Assembly: GCF_014639155.1 (NCBI RefSeq)
Contig: NZ_BMFT01000001.1
Location: 744,001-808,000, forward strand
DNA: 64,000 nt
Direction of reading: 5' to 3'
Source: Paenibacillus segetis
Lineage (GTDB): Bacteria > Bacillota > Bacilli > Paenibacillales > Paenibacillaceae
The notes under the pieces are model-generated. The model did not search any database, had not been told where the DNA came from, and saw only the letters and a list, made by a program, of their open reading frames with translations. A program made the position numbers and the translations under genes. Positions 25,260-32,900 of this stretch are shown here, piece by piece (within the stretch, counting starts at the first letter, position 1; the number at the start of each line of letters is the position of its first letter).

Positions 25260-26852
25260 ATGACAGAGAAGACGAAATGGATGTCTGATGATGACAATTC
25301 AATTGAGTTAGGTGCAGTCTTGATGGTTCAGGGGACGGCATCAGATGTCGGTAAAAGTGTTATTGTCACGGCACTTTGCCGTATTTTCAAACAGGATGGG
25401 TTAAGAACAGCTCCATTTAAATCGCAAAATATGGCTCTGAATTCCTACGTTACCCCAGATGGACTTGAGATTGGTCGTGCCCAGGGAATTCAAGCTGAGG
25501 CCTGTGGTATTTCAGCGACAACGGATATGAATCCGGTTCTGATCAAACCGACAGGAGATATGCATTCTCAGATTGTTGTTCATGGCAAACCGTACCAACA
25601 TCTCAGCGCAGTAAGTTATCGGGAGGATTTCTTGCCTCAAGCAAAGCCCTTAGTAATGGATGCGTTAAAAAGACTGCGAGAAAACTATGACATTATCGTT
25701 ATGGAAGGCGCAGGCAGTCCTGCAGAGATTAATCTGAAGCATCGAGATATTGTGAATATGAATTTGGCCGGTTGGGCGGATGCACCGGTAATTCTCGTCG
25801 CTGATATTGATCGTGGAGGAGTGTTTGCTTTTCTTGTTGGCACGCTTGAGTTGTTAGAGCCAGAGGAAAAAGCGCGGGTTAAGGGGTTCATTATTAATAA
25901 ATTTAGAGGAGATCTTTCGCTACTACAGCCTGGACTTGATTGGTTGGAGCAGAAGACAGGTATTCCTGTACTTGGTGTGCTACCTTATATACCGGATTTG
26001 GAGATTGAGGCCGAGGATTCGGTTATTCTTGATTCACAGCATCTAAAAGTACAAGCAGAACGAGAGCTGGAAATTGTCGTTATTCGTTATCCGCGCATTT
26101 CTAATTTCACTGACTTTGATTGCCTTGCTGTAGAAGGTGATGTCTCTCTTCGTTACGTGGACAGGGCGTCTGATCTCGGAACACCAGACATCATTATATT
26201 GCCGGGGACAAAGGATACGATTGGAGATTTGTCCTTCTTGCGAGATCAAGGGCTGGATGCGGCGATTGAAGGAGTTATCAACTCATCTTCGCATACACAA
26301 CTGGTTGGCATTTGCGGAGGCTATCAAATGCTGGGTAATTGGCTATCTGATCCGGAAGGGATTGAGTCTGGAAGTTCCAAGGAGGCGAAAGGACTTGGAT
26401 GGCTTCCGGTTTCGACGGTCTTTCGTTCTGACAAAACGACGATTCGCGTCCACGGTGTAACCGTAGATAATCAACCTATTATGTTGTATCCACCTGGCAA
26501 GAGCGTTCCAGTGGAAGGGTACGAAATCCATGCAGGTGACACGAGCTGGGACCTCGGTTCAGATGTGGTCCATTTATTTAGCATCACGCGAACTAGCGGA
26601 GAGAAATTGTTCGAAGGAGCAGGACGCTTGGATGGTAGAGTATTTGGAACGTATCTGCACGGTTTATTCTCCAGCGATGTTTGGCGTAGATCCTGGCTTA
26701 ATGGCGTACGGATGTCCAAGGGACTGGCACCTTTGGAAGAGACATTTTCAGCCGCGGTACGGAAGGAAGCAGCTTATGATCGTCTAGCTGATCATGTTCG
26801 CGAGCATTTGAATATGGACCTTGTATATGAAATAGCTCAGTTGGTTCGGTAG
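25260..26852 (+). CDS. cbiP: Cobyric acid synthase (CbiP/CobQ)
   Basis: This 530-residue glutamine-dependent amidotransferase amidates cobyrinic acid a,c-diamide at four side chains to give cobyric acid. The N-terminal DethioBiotin synthetase-like ATPase domain (about 1-230) has QGTASDVGKSVI and FKSQNMALNS. The C-terminal triad glutaminase domain has Cys in VGICGGYQMLG and His in YLHGLF. Its usual role is in de novo synthesis. Its presence without other ring genes in this window is notable. A full pathway may lie elsewhere, or it may act on incompletely amidated corrinoids. Start ATG at 25260 follows GGAGGTAA. Confidence 0.93.
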   Translation: MTEKTKWMSDDDNSIELGAVLMVQGTASDVGKSVIVTALCRIFKQDGLRTAPFKSQNMALNSYVTPDGLEIGRAQGIQAEACGISATTDMNPVLIKPTGDMHSQIVVHGKPYQHLSAVSYREDFLPQAKPLVMDALKRLRENYDIIVMEGAGSPAEINLKHRDIVNMNLAGWADAPVILVADIDRGGVFAFLVGTLELLEPEEKARVKGFIINKFRGDLSLLQPGLDWLEQKTGIPVLGVLPYIPDLEIEAEDSVILDSQHLKVQAERELEIVVIRYPRISNFTDFDCLAVEGDVSLRYVDRASDLGTPDIIILPGTKDTIGDLSFLRDQGLDAAIEGVINSSSHTQLVGICGGYQMLGNWLSDPEGIESGSSKEAKGLGWLPVSTVFRSDKTTIRVHGVTVDNQPIMLYPPGKSVPVEGYEIHAGDTSWDLGSDVVHLFSITRTSGEKLFEGAGRLDGRVFGTYLHGLFSSDVWRRSWLNGVRMSKGLAPLEETFSAAVRKEAAYDRLADHVREHLNMDLVYEIAQLVR

Positions 26853-26894
26853 CAGACTTTGACAATAGGTAGAATATGGTATAGCATAAAAGTA

Positions 26895-27075
26895 CGCTTA
26901 ATTTTCGATTGGTAAAGTCGAAAAGCGGGGGAACCACTTTTTGGGGCGAATCGTAGATTCATTGAACGTAGGGAACCATAACTCCCGAGCCCGTCAGCTA
27001 ACCTCGTTTGCAGTGTATGGGTCACAATCAGCTTTGCTATACTACATACTCATTGACCCTGTAACGGGGTCTTTT
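26895..27075 (+). promoter_or_regulatory. c-di-AMP (ydaO/yuaA-type) riboswitch upstream of a KamA-family gene
   Basis: The 340-base gap holds characteristic ydaO-type segments: AAAGCGGGGGAACCACTTTT (from about 26919), GGGGCGAATCGTAGATTC, and CGAGCCCGTCAGCTAACCTC near 26986-27005. The 3' part can form either GGGTCA (27019-27024) with TGACCC (27054-27059) or the terminator stem GACCC (27055-27059) with GGGTC (27067-27071), followed by TTTTTG. These two pairings exclude each other, as expected for a transcription switch. Known members turn off gene expression when c-di-AMP is high. The 5' boundary is approximate. Confidence 0.88.
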
Positions 27076-27192
27076 TGCATTTTTTTGACTCTTTGGCCCC
27101 GTTAACGGCACAGTATTGCTGTATTCACTGCGGTTAGTTGGTTTCTGCGCTTTCTCTTTACAAATTAGTAATGTCAGAGGAGGAGATAGCGT

Positions 27193-28347
27193 ATGGCACG
27201 ACCGAAGTACATCACCGATATTGGTAAAGTGACGCAGTTGTCCCAGTTGGAGATGGAGGAGCTCCGGCCAATTACAGACAAATTTGTATTCCGGGTAAAT
27301 GATTATTATTTAAATCTTATCGATTGGGATGATCCACACGATCCGATTCGTAAATTAGTCATCCCTAACAAGGGTGAACTGAGCGAGTACGGTCGGTGGG
27401 ATGCCTCCGATGAGGATACAAATTATGCAGCACCTGGCTGTCAGCACAAGTATCGAACAACAGCTCTACTCATTGTTTCAGAAGTGTGTGGTTCTTATTG
27501 CCGCTATTGTTTCCGTAAGCGCCTGTTTCGCAATGATGTCAAAGAAGCTTTAGCTGATGTTACGCCTGGCATTGAGTATATTAAGGAACATCCCGAGATT
27601 AATAACGTACTCCTCACCGGGGGAGATAGTTTAATATTAGCTACCTCAAAACTAAGAATTATTTTAGAACAATTACGTCAGATCGATCATGTGAAGATCA
27701 TTCGTTTAGGTTCAAAGATTCCAGTGTTCAATCCAATGCGTATTTATGAAGATCCGGAGCTTTTAGAACTGATTAAGGAGTTCTCAACGGTAGATCAACG
27801 GATTTATGTCATGGCGCATATCAATCATCCCCGTGAAATTACGCCTGAAGCTAAGAAAGGTTTCCAGGCTATGCATGAGGCTGGAGCGATTGTCGTAAAT
27901 CAGACGCCAATACTAAGGGGAATCAATGACGATTCCAAAGTGCTTGGGGAATTACTTGACCAGTTATCCTGGGCTGGAGTTACACCTTATTATTTCTTTA
28001 TTAACCGGCCGGTTGCCGGTAATTCAGAATTTGTCATCCCTCTTGAACGCGCCTATACGTTGGTGGAAGAAGCCAAAGCCCGAACTTCTGGGCTTGGAAA
28101 ACGGGTTCGACTGTCGATGAGTCATACCTCAGGGAAGATTGAAATCTTAGCGATTGAGAACGGTCAGGCGTTCCTGAAATATCACCAGTCCAGAGATGAT
28201 GAATATGGAAAATTCATGATCCTGGACTGTCCGAAGGACGCAGCTTGGTTCGACGATCTTCCCGGTAACGAGGCTTATTGGAAACGGCCAGAGAAGAAAC
28301 TGGCCGAGGTTGTATCTGTAAACGAGCTATCTCCCTCATCGGTGTAG
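27193..28347 (+). CDS. KamA-family radical SAM aminomutase-like protein
   Basis: This 384-residue protein belongs to the lysine 2,3-aminomutase (KamA/AblA) family. The radical SAM cluster motif is CGSYCRYC (about residue 103), followed by FRKRLF. NVLLTGGDSLIL and MAHINHPREIT match family motifs. The usual PLP-lysine motif PGGGGK is not seen. The equivalent region reads MSHTSGKIEIL. The protein is also shorter than classical KamA (about 410-470). So it is a divergent subgroup and may not be a true lysine 2,3-aminomutase. ATG 27193 follows AGGAGGAG. The c-di-AMP switch upstream suggests an osmolyte or envelope role, but an ablB acetyltransferase is not next to it. Confidence 0.75.
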   Translation: MARPKYITDIGKVTQLSQLEMEELRPITDKFVFRVNDYYLNLIDWDDPHDPIRKLVIPNKGELSEYGRWDASDEDTNYAAPGCQHKYRTTALLIVSEVCGSYCRYCFRKRLFRNDVKEALADVTPGIEYIKEHPEINNVLLTGGDSLILATSKLRIILEQLRQIDHVKIIRLGSKIPVFNPMRIYEDPELLELIKEFSTVDQRIYVMAHINHPREITPEAKKGFQAMHEAGAIVVNQTPILRGINDDSKVLGELLDQLSWAGVTPYYFFINRPVAGNSEFVIPLERAYTLVEEAKARTSGLGKRVRLSMSHTSGKIEILAIENGQAFLKYHQSRDDEYGKFMILDCPKDAAWFDDLPGNEAYWKRPEKKLAEVVSVNELSPSSV

Positions 28348-28351
28348 AAGT

Positions 28352-28522
28352 AACAGATGGGGGTTCAGTCGTAACTTTGAGGAAAATTTGGACTTTCGAT
28401 CGCTGTTATCCTCAGATTTCTAGAATTTATTCCGCTCAGCGGATGAAATCCGAGGATAAAGGCGAACGCTACCGCTTCTCCAGTTCCAAATTTCCTCTAC
28501 GTTACTCCTTCACCCATCTGTT
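28352..28522. repeat. Nested palindromic element, copy B
   Basis: The outer stem is AACAGATGGG (28352-28361) with CCCATCTGTT (28513-28522). The middle stem is GTAAC...GAGGAAAATTTGGA (28371-28392) with TCCAAATTTCCTC...GTTAC (28485-28505). The inner stem, TTATCCTCAGATTTC (28406-28420) with GAAATCCGAGGATAA (28445-28459), has one G-T pair. Conserved strands CTTTCGATCGCTG and AGGCGAACGCTACCGCTTCT flank the inner stem, as in copies A and C. Confidence 0.75.
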
Positions 28523-28538
28523 TAAGTGGTTAGTAATA

Positions 28539-28574
28539 GGCTGTAGCTCAACTTTAAAGAGTTGAGCTACAGCC
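28539..28574. terminator. Strong hairpin between palindromic copies B and C
   Basis: GGCTGTAGCTCAACT (28539-28553) pairs perfectly over 15 bases with AGTTGAGCTACAGCC (28560-28574). The run of T after it is poor, so it may be a terminator for the KamA-family gene or a structural repeat. Confidence 0.55.
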
Positions 28575-28613
28575 TCAGTTTGTCGAGAAAGCCCAAAGGA
28601 CTTTTCGGCGCTT

Positions 28614-28660
28614 AACAAAGACGTATCTCCTATGATTTCAAAAGGAGATACGTCTTTGTT
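28614..28660. terminator. 18-bp perfect hairpin, possible terminator
   Basis: AACAAAGACGTATCTCCT (28614-28631) pairs perfectly with AGGAGATACGTCTTTGTT (28643-28660). It lies between two convergent genes and could stop transcription from either side, although the flanking T-runs are part of the stem. Confidence 0.55.
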
Positions 28661-28678
28661 GTAGTACTACTCACTCTA

Positions 28679-28848
28679 ACAGATGGGTGAAGGGGGCATG
28701 GGGTGAGATTCGAAACTGGAGAAGCGGAGCGTTCGCCTTTGCTGTGTGATTATAACCAATTAAGGGTTTATACAATCAAAATAATCACACAGCAACAGCG
28801 ATCGAAAGTTCGAATCACGCCGAATGCCCTTGCACTTCACCCAGCTGT
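28679..28848. repeat. Nested palindromic element, copy C (inverted)
   Basis: This copy lies in the opposite orientation to A and B. The outer stem ACAGATGGGTGAAG (28679-28692) pairs with CTTCACCCAGCTGT (28835-28848) with one mismatch. The middle stem is GATTCGAAACT with AGTTCGAATC. The inner stem is a perfect 15 bases, TTGCTGTGTGATTAT (28739-28753) with ATAATCACACAGCAA (28780-28794). On the complementary strand it shows the same conserved strands, CTTTCGATCGCTGTT and AAGGCGAACGCTCCGCTTCT. It ends 5 bases before the chemoreceptor stop codon. Confidence 0.75.
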
Positions 28849-28853
28849 CCCTC

Positions 28854-30542
28854 CTATATTTTAAACCTATTAACAGACTCTCTTAAAATGGTTGCTATTT
28901 CTTGTAGCGAGTTCACAGTCGTAGCGTGAGCCGTAATCTCCGTCATTTGCTGACTGGAATAATGTGCGATTTCTTTGATATTTTGCAATGACTTTGCTGT
29001 GATACTAGCAGCTTCTTCTACAGAAGCAGTAACTTCTTCCGTTCCAGCGGACACCTCTTGCGTAGATGAAGAAACTGAATGAATCGTAATATTGATATGT
29101 TGGATTAGCTCCGTTAACTGGTCGAAGGCGAGGCCAGCGTTCCTAACAATAGCTGCCCCAGAGTGAATTTCGTCACTTACATGCTGCATGGCGGTGAAGG
29201 AATTATGAGATTCCTCCTGAATGCTAATAAGATACTGACTAATTTTATCGGTGGCGGTTTGCGATTCCTCAGCTAGTTTACGGACCTCTTCAGCTACAAC
29301 GGCGAAGCCTTTACCGTGAGCACCAGCACGGGCGGCTTCAATTGATGCATTTAATGCAAGGATATTGGTTTGTTTGGTGATTTCGCTGATTGTAGCTACA
29401 ACTTTAGCGATGGATTCGGAACGCTCATTGAGAATTGATATGTGCTGTAGTGACTTTCCAGCGGCACCTTCGACTTGTTCCATTTGGTTAATGGCTGTTT
29501 GTGCTAGCTCATTGCCGATATTGGCTTGTTCGGAAGCTTGTCCTATTCTCTCTGTGACTGCAGCAGAGGAAGCAGCAATTTGCTGAATACCATCCGAGAT
29601 TTCCTCCATAGCACGTGCATTCTCAGCCGTTGCTGAAGCTATTATATTACTACCACTCTCGATTTGAGTAGTTGCAGCATTGGAACGTTCAATCAATTCC
29701 TCAAAGGTACGGACAGATTGGATCATTTCATCGGCTCCGCTGACAACAGACAAGGAAGTATCATGTACTTTGGAGATCATGTCCTTGAGTTGAACAGTCA
29801 TGGAATGAAAGCTCTCAGCCAACTGAGCCACTTCATCATGTCCTTTTATCTCAATATTTTGACGGAAATCACCAATTGCCATCTTTTCAGTTATTGTAAC
29901 TAGATTTTTGATCGGTTTCGTGATGCGGCGACTACCTAGATAAGCAATCGTTATCCCAACCGTAATAACAAATAATGTGATACCAATACAGATCCACAGA
30001 ATCTGGGATTGCTTCTGTTCTACAAAGGTTGCATCCATCCCTACGGCAAGTATAATGGAGCTTCCCGGAATGGATATGTAAGCTGTTTTGTGTGCCCCAA
30101 ACTGGTCGGAGTAGATATTACTGATGCTGACAGTGCTATTTTCAGCCTTCAACATGGCATCCTGAATCATTAATGTATCCGTAGTTTTCATTTTCGATGT
30201 ATCATTAGTAGCCAGTATGACGGCTTGTTTATCTTGATAATTAATGAGATAAGCGGAATCTAAATTGAATTTTTTTACACTTTCAGAAAGGTAAGATTCC
30301 ACAGTAAAACGTGAATTTTCTTTGCCTTTAAGTAATTGTAGCGTTTGGCTCTTATCGAGACTTTTATAAATATCCTGTGTGCTAGTATATAATACCTTGT
30401 CAAACTGGGGGAGAACATGGGTTTTGATAATACCCATAGATATGTAATAAAAGCTGGTACTAAATAAGAGTGATGATAGAACGATAACTACTGCAAATGT
30501 CCGCATAAGTTTACGGCTAATAGAATGTTTAATTCTGAACAT
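28854..30542 (-). CDS. Methyl-accepting chemotaxis protein
   Basis: This 562-residue protein is a transmembrane chemoreceptor. A first membrane helix lies at residues about 12-33, a sensor region of about 150 residues outside the cell with a Cache-like look, and a second helix at about 182-204. A HAMP segment follows ([20 protein letters not shown]), then the cytoplasmic signalling domain with the tip [20 protein letters not shown] and [14 protein letters not shown]. It should report ligand binding to CheA through CheW. GAGAGGAT precedes ATG at 30542. No chemotaxis operon is near. No sigma-D promoter was seen upstream. Confidence 0.92.
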   Translation of the reverse strand: MFRIKHSISRKLMRTFAVVIVLSSLLFSTSFYYISMGIIKTHVLPQFDKVLYTSTQDIYKSLDKSQTLQLLKGKENSRFTVESYLSESVKKFNLDSAYLINYQDKQAVILATNDTSKMKTTDTLMIQDAMLKAENSTVSISNIYSDQFGAHKTAYISIPGSSIILAVGMDATFVEQKQSQILWICIGITLFVITVGITIAYLGSRRITKPIKNLVTITEKMAIGDFRQNIEIKGHDEVAQLAESFHSMTVQLKDMISKVHDTSLSVVSGADEMIQSVRTFEELIERSNAATTQIESGSNIIASATAENARAMEEISDGIQQIAASSAAVTERIGQASEQANIGNELAQTAINQMEQVEGAAGKSLQHISILNERSESIAKVVATISEITKQTNILALNASIEAARAGAHGKGFAVVAEEVRKLAEESQTATDKISQYLISIQEESHNSFTAMQHVSDEIHSGAAIVRNAGLAFDQLTELIQHINITIHSVSSSTQEVSAGTEEVTASVEEAASITAKSLQNIKEIAHYSSQQMTEITAHATTVNSLQEIATILRESVNRFKI

Positions 30543-30770
30543 GCAATCCTCTCCGTTTTCCTCTAGATGTTCTTTTTTTGACGATTGTTCGCTGTTTCAA
30601 TGGGATAGTTATATTTACCAACGGTCAATAGAACTATTTTATATGAAAAGCTATGATTTGCAAATGATAGTTACATGGGGAATTATATATTTTTCATTAT
30701 TTTCACATCATGTATATGGTGGATTACAAGAAGGGATTATGGTAATGTAATAACTGCTGTATGTTGTTAG

Positions 30771-30810
30771 CCGCGGTTCGTAACCATCCCGCGTAATCAA
30801 AACTAGGAGG
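30771..30810 (+). promoter_or_regulatory. preQ1-I riboswitch-like leader
   Basis: The 40 bases CCGCGGTTCGTAACCATCCC followed by GCGTAATCAAAACTAGGAGG fit the small preQ1 class I pattern: a short stem (CGCGG with CCGCG), a GGTTC-containing loop, then an A-rich tail AAAACTA running into the Shine-Dalgarno AGGAGG of the next gene. Binding of preQ1 would hide the ribosome binding site. The downstream gene is a queuosine-precursor transporter, which fits well. Confidence 0.75.
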
Positions 30811-30818
30811 AATTTAAT

Positions 30819-31517
30819 GTGTTTAATATAGGATGGGGCGTTTTGTTCATGCTTGTGAACTTTACGTTCTTCTTGATATGTTACCGTTTGTTTGGGAAGA
30901 AAGGGCTGTACGCTTGGATTGGTGTGGCGACAATCATCGCTAACATTCAGGTTGTCAAAACAATTGAGATGTTTGGAATCGTCATGACGCTCGGGAATAC
31001 AATGTATGTCAGTTTGTATTTGACCAGCGATTTGCTGAATGAGAAATATGGCCGAGCAGAGGCCAAAAAAGCGGTTTGGTTTGGCTTTTTTACGTTGATT
31101 ATGACAACGATTATTATGCAAATGGCGCTAGTGTTCCAACCTCAAGAGACTGATATTGCTCAATCGTCATTGGAGACGATATTTGGATTAATGCCACGTT
31201 TGGCACTCGGGAGCTTAACCGCTTATTTTATCAGTCAATTTCTCGATGTCAGACTATATGCTTGGATTCGGCGCTTTTATCCAAAACCACATCAATTGTG
31301 GATTAGGAACAATGGAAGTACGATGGCCAGCTCTTTTGTGGATACACTCGTATTCTGTACGATTGCTTTTGCAGGTGAATATAGCTTGAGGGTTTGGCTT
31401 GAAATTCTCTTTACGACCTATGTCATTAAATTTATACTGACAGCTGCGGGAACTCCGTTTTTATATATTGCGAGAAACTTTCAGCATAAAGACGATAAAG
31501 AAATGAGTACCGAATAA
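30819..31517 (+). CDS. yhhQ: Queuosine precursor transporter (YhhQ/VUT family)
   Basis: This 232-residue membrane protein has about six helices and matches the YhhQ/DUF165 family, which imports queuosine precursors (preQ0 or preQ1) for tRNA modification. Seen: the family region NTMYVSLYLTSDLLNEKYG, and the later GSTMASSFVDTLVFCTIAF. GTG at 30819 is chosen since AGGAGG (30805-30810) precedes it by 8 bases; the nearby ATG at 30817 runs into a stop. The preQ1-like riboswitch leader supports the function. Confidence 0.9.
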   Translation: MFNIGWGVLFMLVNFTFFLICYRLFGKKGLYAWIGVATIIANIQVVKTIEMFGIVMTLGNTMYVSLYLTSDLLNEKYGRAEAKKAVWFGFFTLIMTTIIMQMALVFQPQETDIAQSSLETIFGLMPRLALGSLTAYFISQFLDVRLYAWIRRFYPKPHQLWIRNNGSTMASSFVDTLVFCTIAFAGEYSLRVWLEILFTTYVIKFILTAAGTPFLYIARNFQHKDDKEMSTE

Positions 31518-31550
31518 CTACTTCATACTATTAACATACAATACAGCAAT

Positions 31551-31588
31551 AAAAACCTCCAATTCATTTCGTGAACTTGGAGGTTTTT
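31551..31588. terminator. Bidirectional terminator
   Basis: AAAAACCTCCAA (31551-31562) pairs with TTGGAGGTTTTT (31577-31588). It sits between the convergent transporter and peptidase genes and has T-runs on both sides. Confidence 0.9.
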
Positions 31589-31627
31589 ATTATGGGCTTC
31601 AAATATCGTGTTATAGAGAAGATTATC

Positions 31628-32716
31628 TTATAAATACGTAAGCATCTTCGGGAAAGATGTCAGTACTTCAACGCCTTCAGGAGTAACAAGTACATCATCC
31701 TCAATCCGGACACCACCGACTCCTGGAACATAAATTCCCGGTTCAACAGTAAATACGTTACCTTCCGTCAGTAAAATTTCATTATTTCCATGAATGGAAG
31801 GGAACTCATGCACATCAATACCTAGCCCGTGACCCAGACGGTGAATGAAGTATTCACCATATCCTGCTGCATCGATAACATCTCGAGCTGCTTTGTCTAT
31901 GGAGCCGAAGGTAACACCGGGCTTAATTGCTGAGATAGCTGCTTGATTGGCAGCGAGAACCGTTTCATATATGTGCTTTTTCTCTTCAGATAATTCTCCA
32001 ACGGCAAAGGTTCGGGTGATATCAGATGCATAACCGGAAGCATACACTCCAATATCAAACATCAGCAAGTCTCCGCGGCTGATCTGTCGGGTTCCTGGTA
32101 CGCCGTGTGGAAGTGCGGTCTTCTCGCCAGACAATACCATAGAATCAAAAGAAGGACCGTCTGCACCCAGCTTTCGAATTTGATATTCAACTTCCGCAAC
32201 CAATTCATTCTCCGTAATACCTTCTTTTACTTTGAGGAGAGCTTCTTGCAGGACTTGTTCAATGATTTGTACAGCATATCGAATTTTACTAACTTCCTCG
32301 GGAGATTTGACTACGCGTAGCTCGCGGAGCCACGGACCAATATCTACAAGATAACTGTCAAAAGACAACGTAGCCTTCAATTCTTCATAACGGGCGATGG
32401 AAACGTGCTCTTTCTCTAGGCCGACAGTTCCTAACGTACCATCCAAATGATTATTTAATATCAGGTAAGGATTATCTGTATCTTGGTGAGTAATGATATC
32501 TTGGATATCCGATGTAGAGCGAGCTGCCTCTTCGTCAAGTGCTGGTACAATGAGAAACGGCTCTCTGCCAAGCTGCAGTACAGCACCTAGAAACCTTTCA
32601 TGGGGATTGCTTAGGAACCCGGTTAGATAATATACATGTTTGGGATCTGTAATGAGTAATGTATGTATACCAACATCCTTCATTCTTTGTTCTAATCCAC
32701 TCCATTTATAGTTCAT
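31628..32716 (-). CDS. pepQ: M24 family Xaa-Pro peptidase
   Basis: This 362-residue enzyme belongs to the M24 metallopeptidases (Xaa-Pro aminopeptidase/dipeptidase). The N-terminal creatinase-like domain (about 1-130) precedes the pita-bread catalytic domain. Metal ligands are visible: the two Asp in FDIGVYASGYASDITRTF, the His in HRLGHGLGIDVHEFP, and the Glu residues in TVEPGIYVPGVGG and RIEDDVLV. It removes or cleaves next to proline in peptides in the cytoplasm. It is a single-gene unit. Whether it is an aminopeptidase or a dipeptidase cannot be settled. Confidence 0.9.
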   Translation of the reverse strand: MNYKWSGLEQRMKDVGIHTLLITDPKHVYYLTGFLSNPHERFLGAVLQLGREPFLIVPALDEEAARSTSDIQDIITHQDTDNPYLILNNHLDGTLGTVGLEKEHVSIARYEELKATLSFDSYLVDIGPWLRELRVVKSPEEVSKIRYAVQIIEQVLQEALLKVKEGITENELVAEVEYQIRKLGADGPSFDSMVLSGEKTALPHGVPGTRQISRGDLLMFDIGVYASGYASDITRTFAVGELSEEKKHIYETVLAANQAAISAIKPGVTFGSIDKAARDVIDAAGYGEYFIHRLGHGLGIDVHEFPSIHGNNEILLTEGNVFTVEPGIYVPGVGGVRIEDDVLVTPEGVEVLTSFPKMLTYL

Positions 32717-32900
32717 AAGTTAATCCTTCCTTTCACAACATTATTGCTATATTATAGGGTATTTATTTTGATAACAAAAGTTTTGTAGATTAACTTGGAT
32801 TTTTTGTGGGTTAATTGGAATAAAAAGGTTTACTTTTTTAAAATTAAAACTAAAATAAAAATGTACTCAAATTTGAATAGGATGAAGGAGAGAGAATAGC

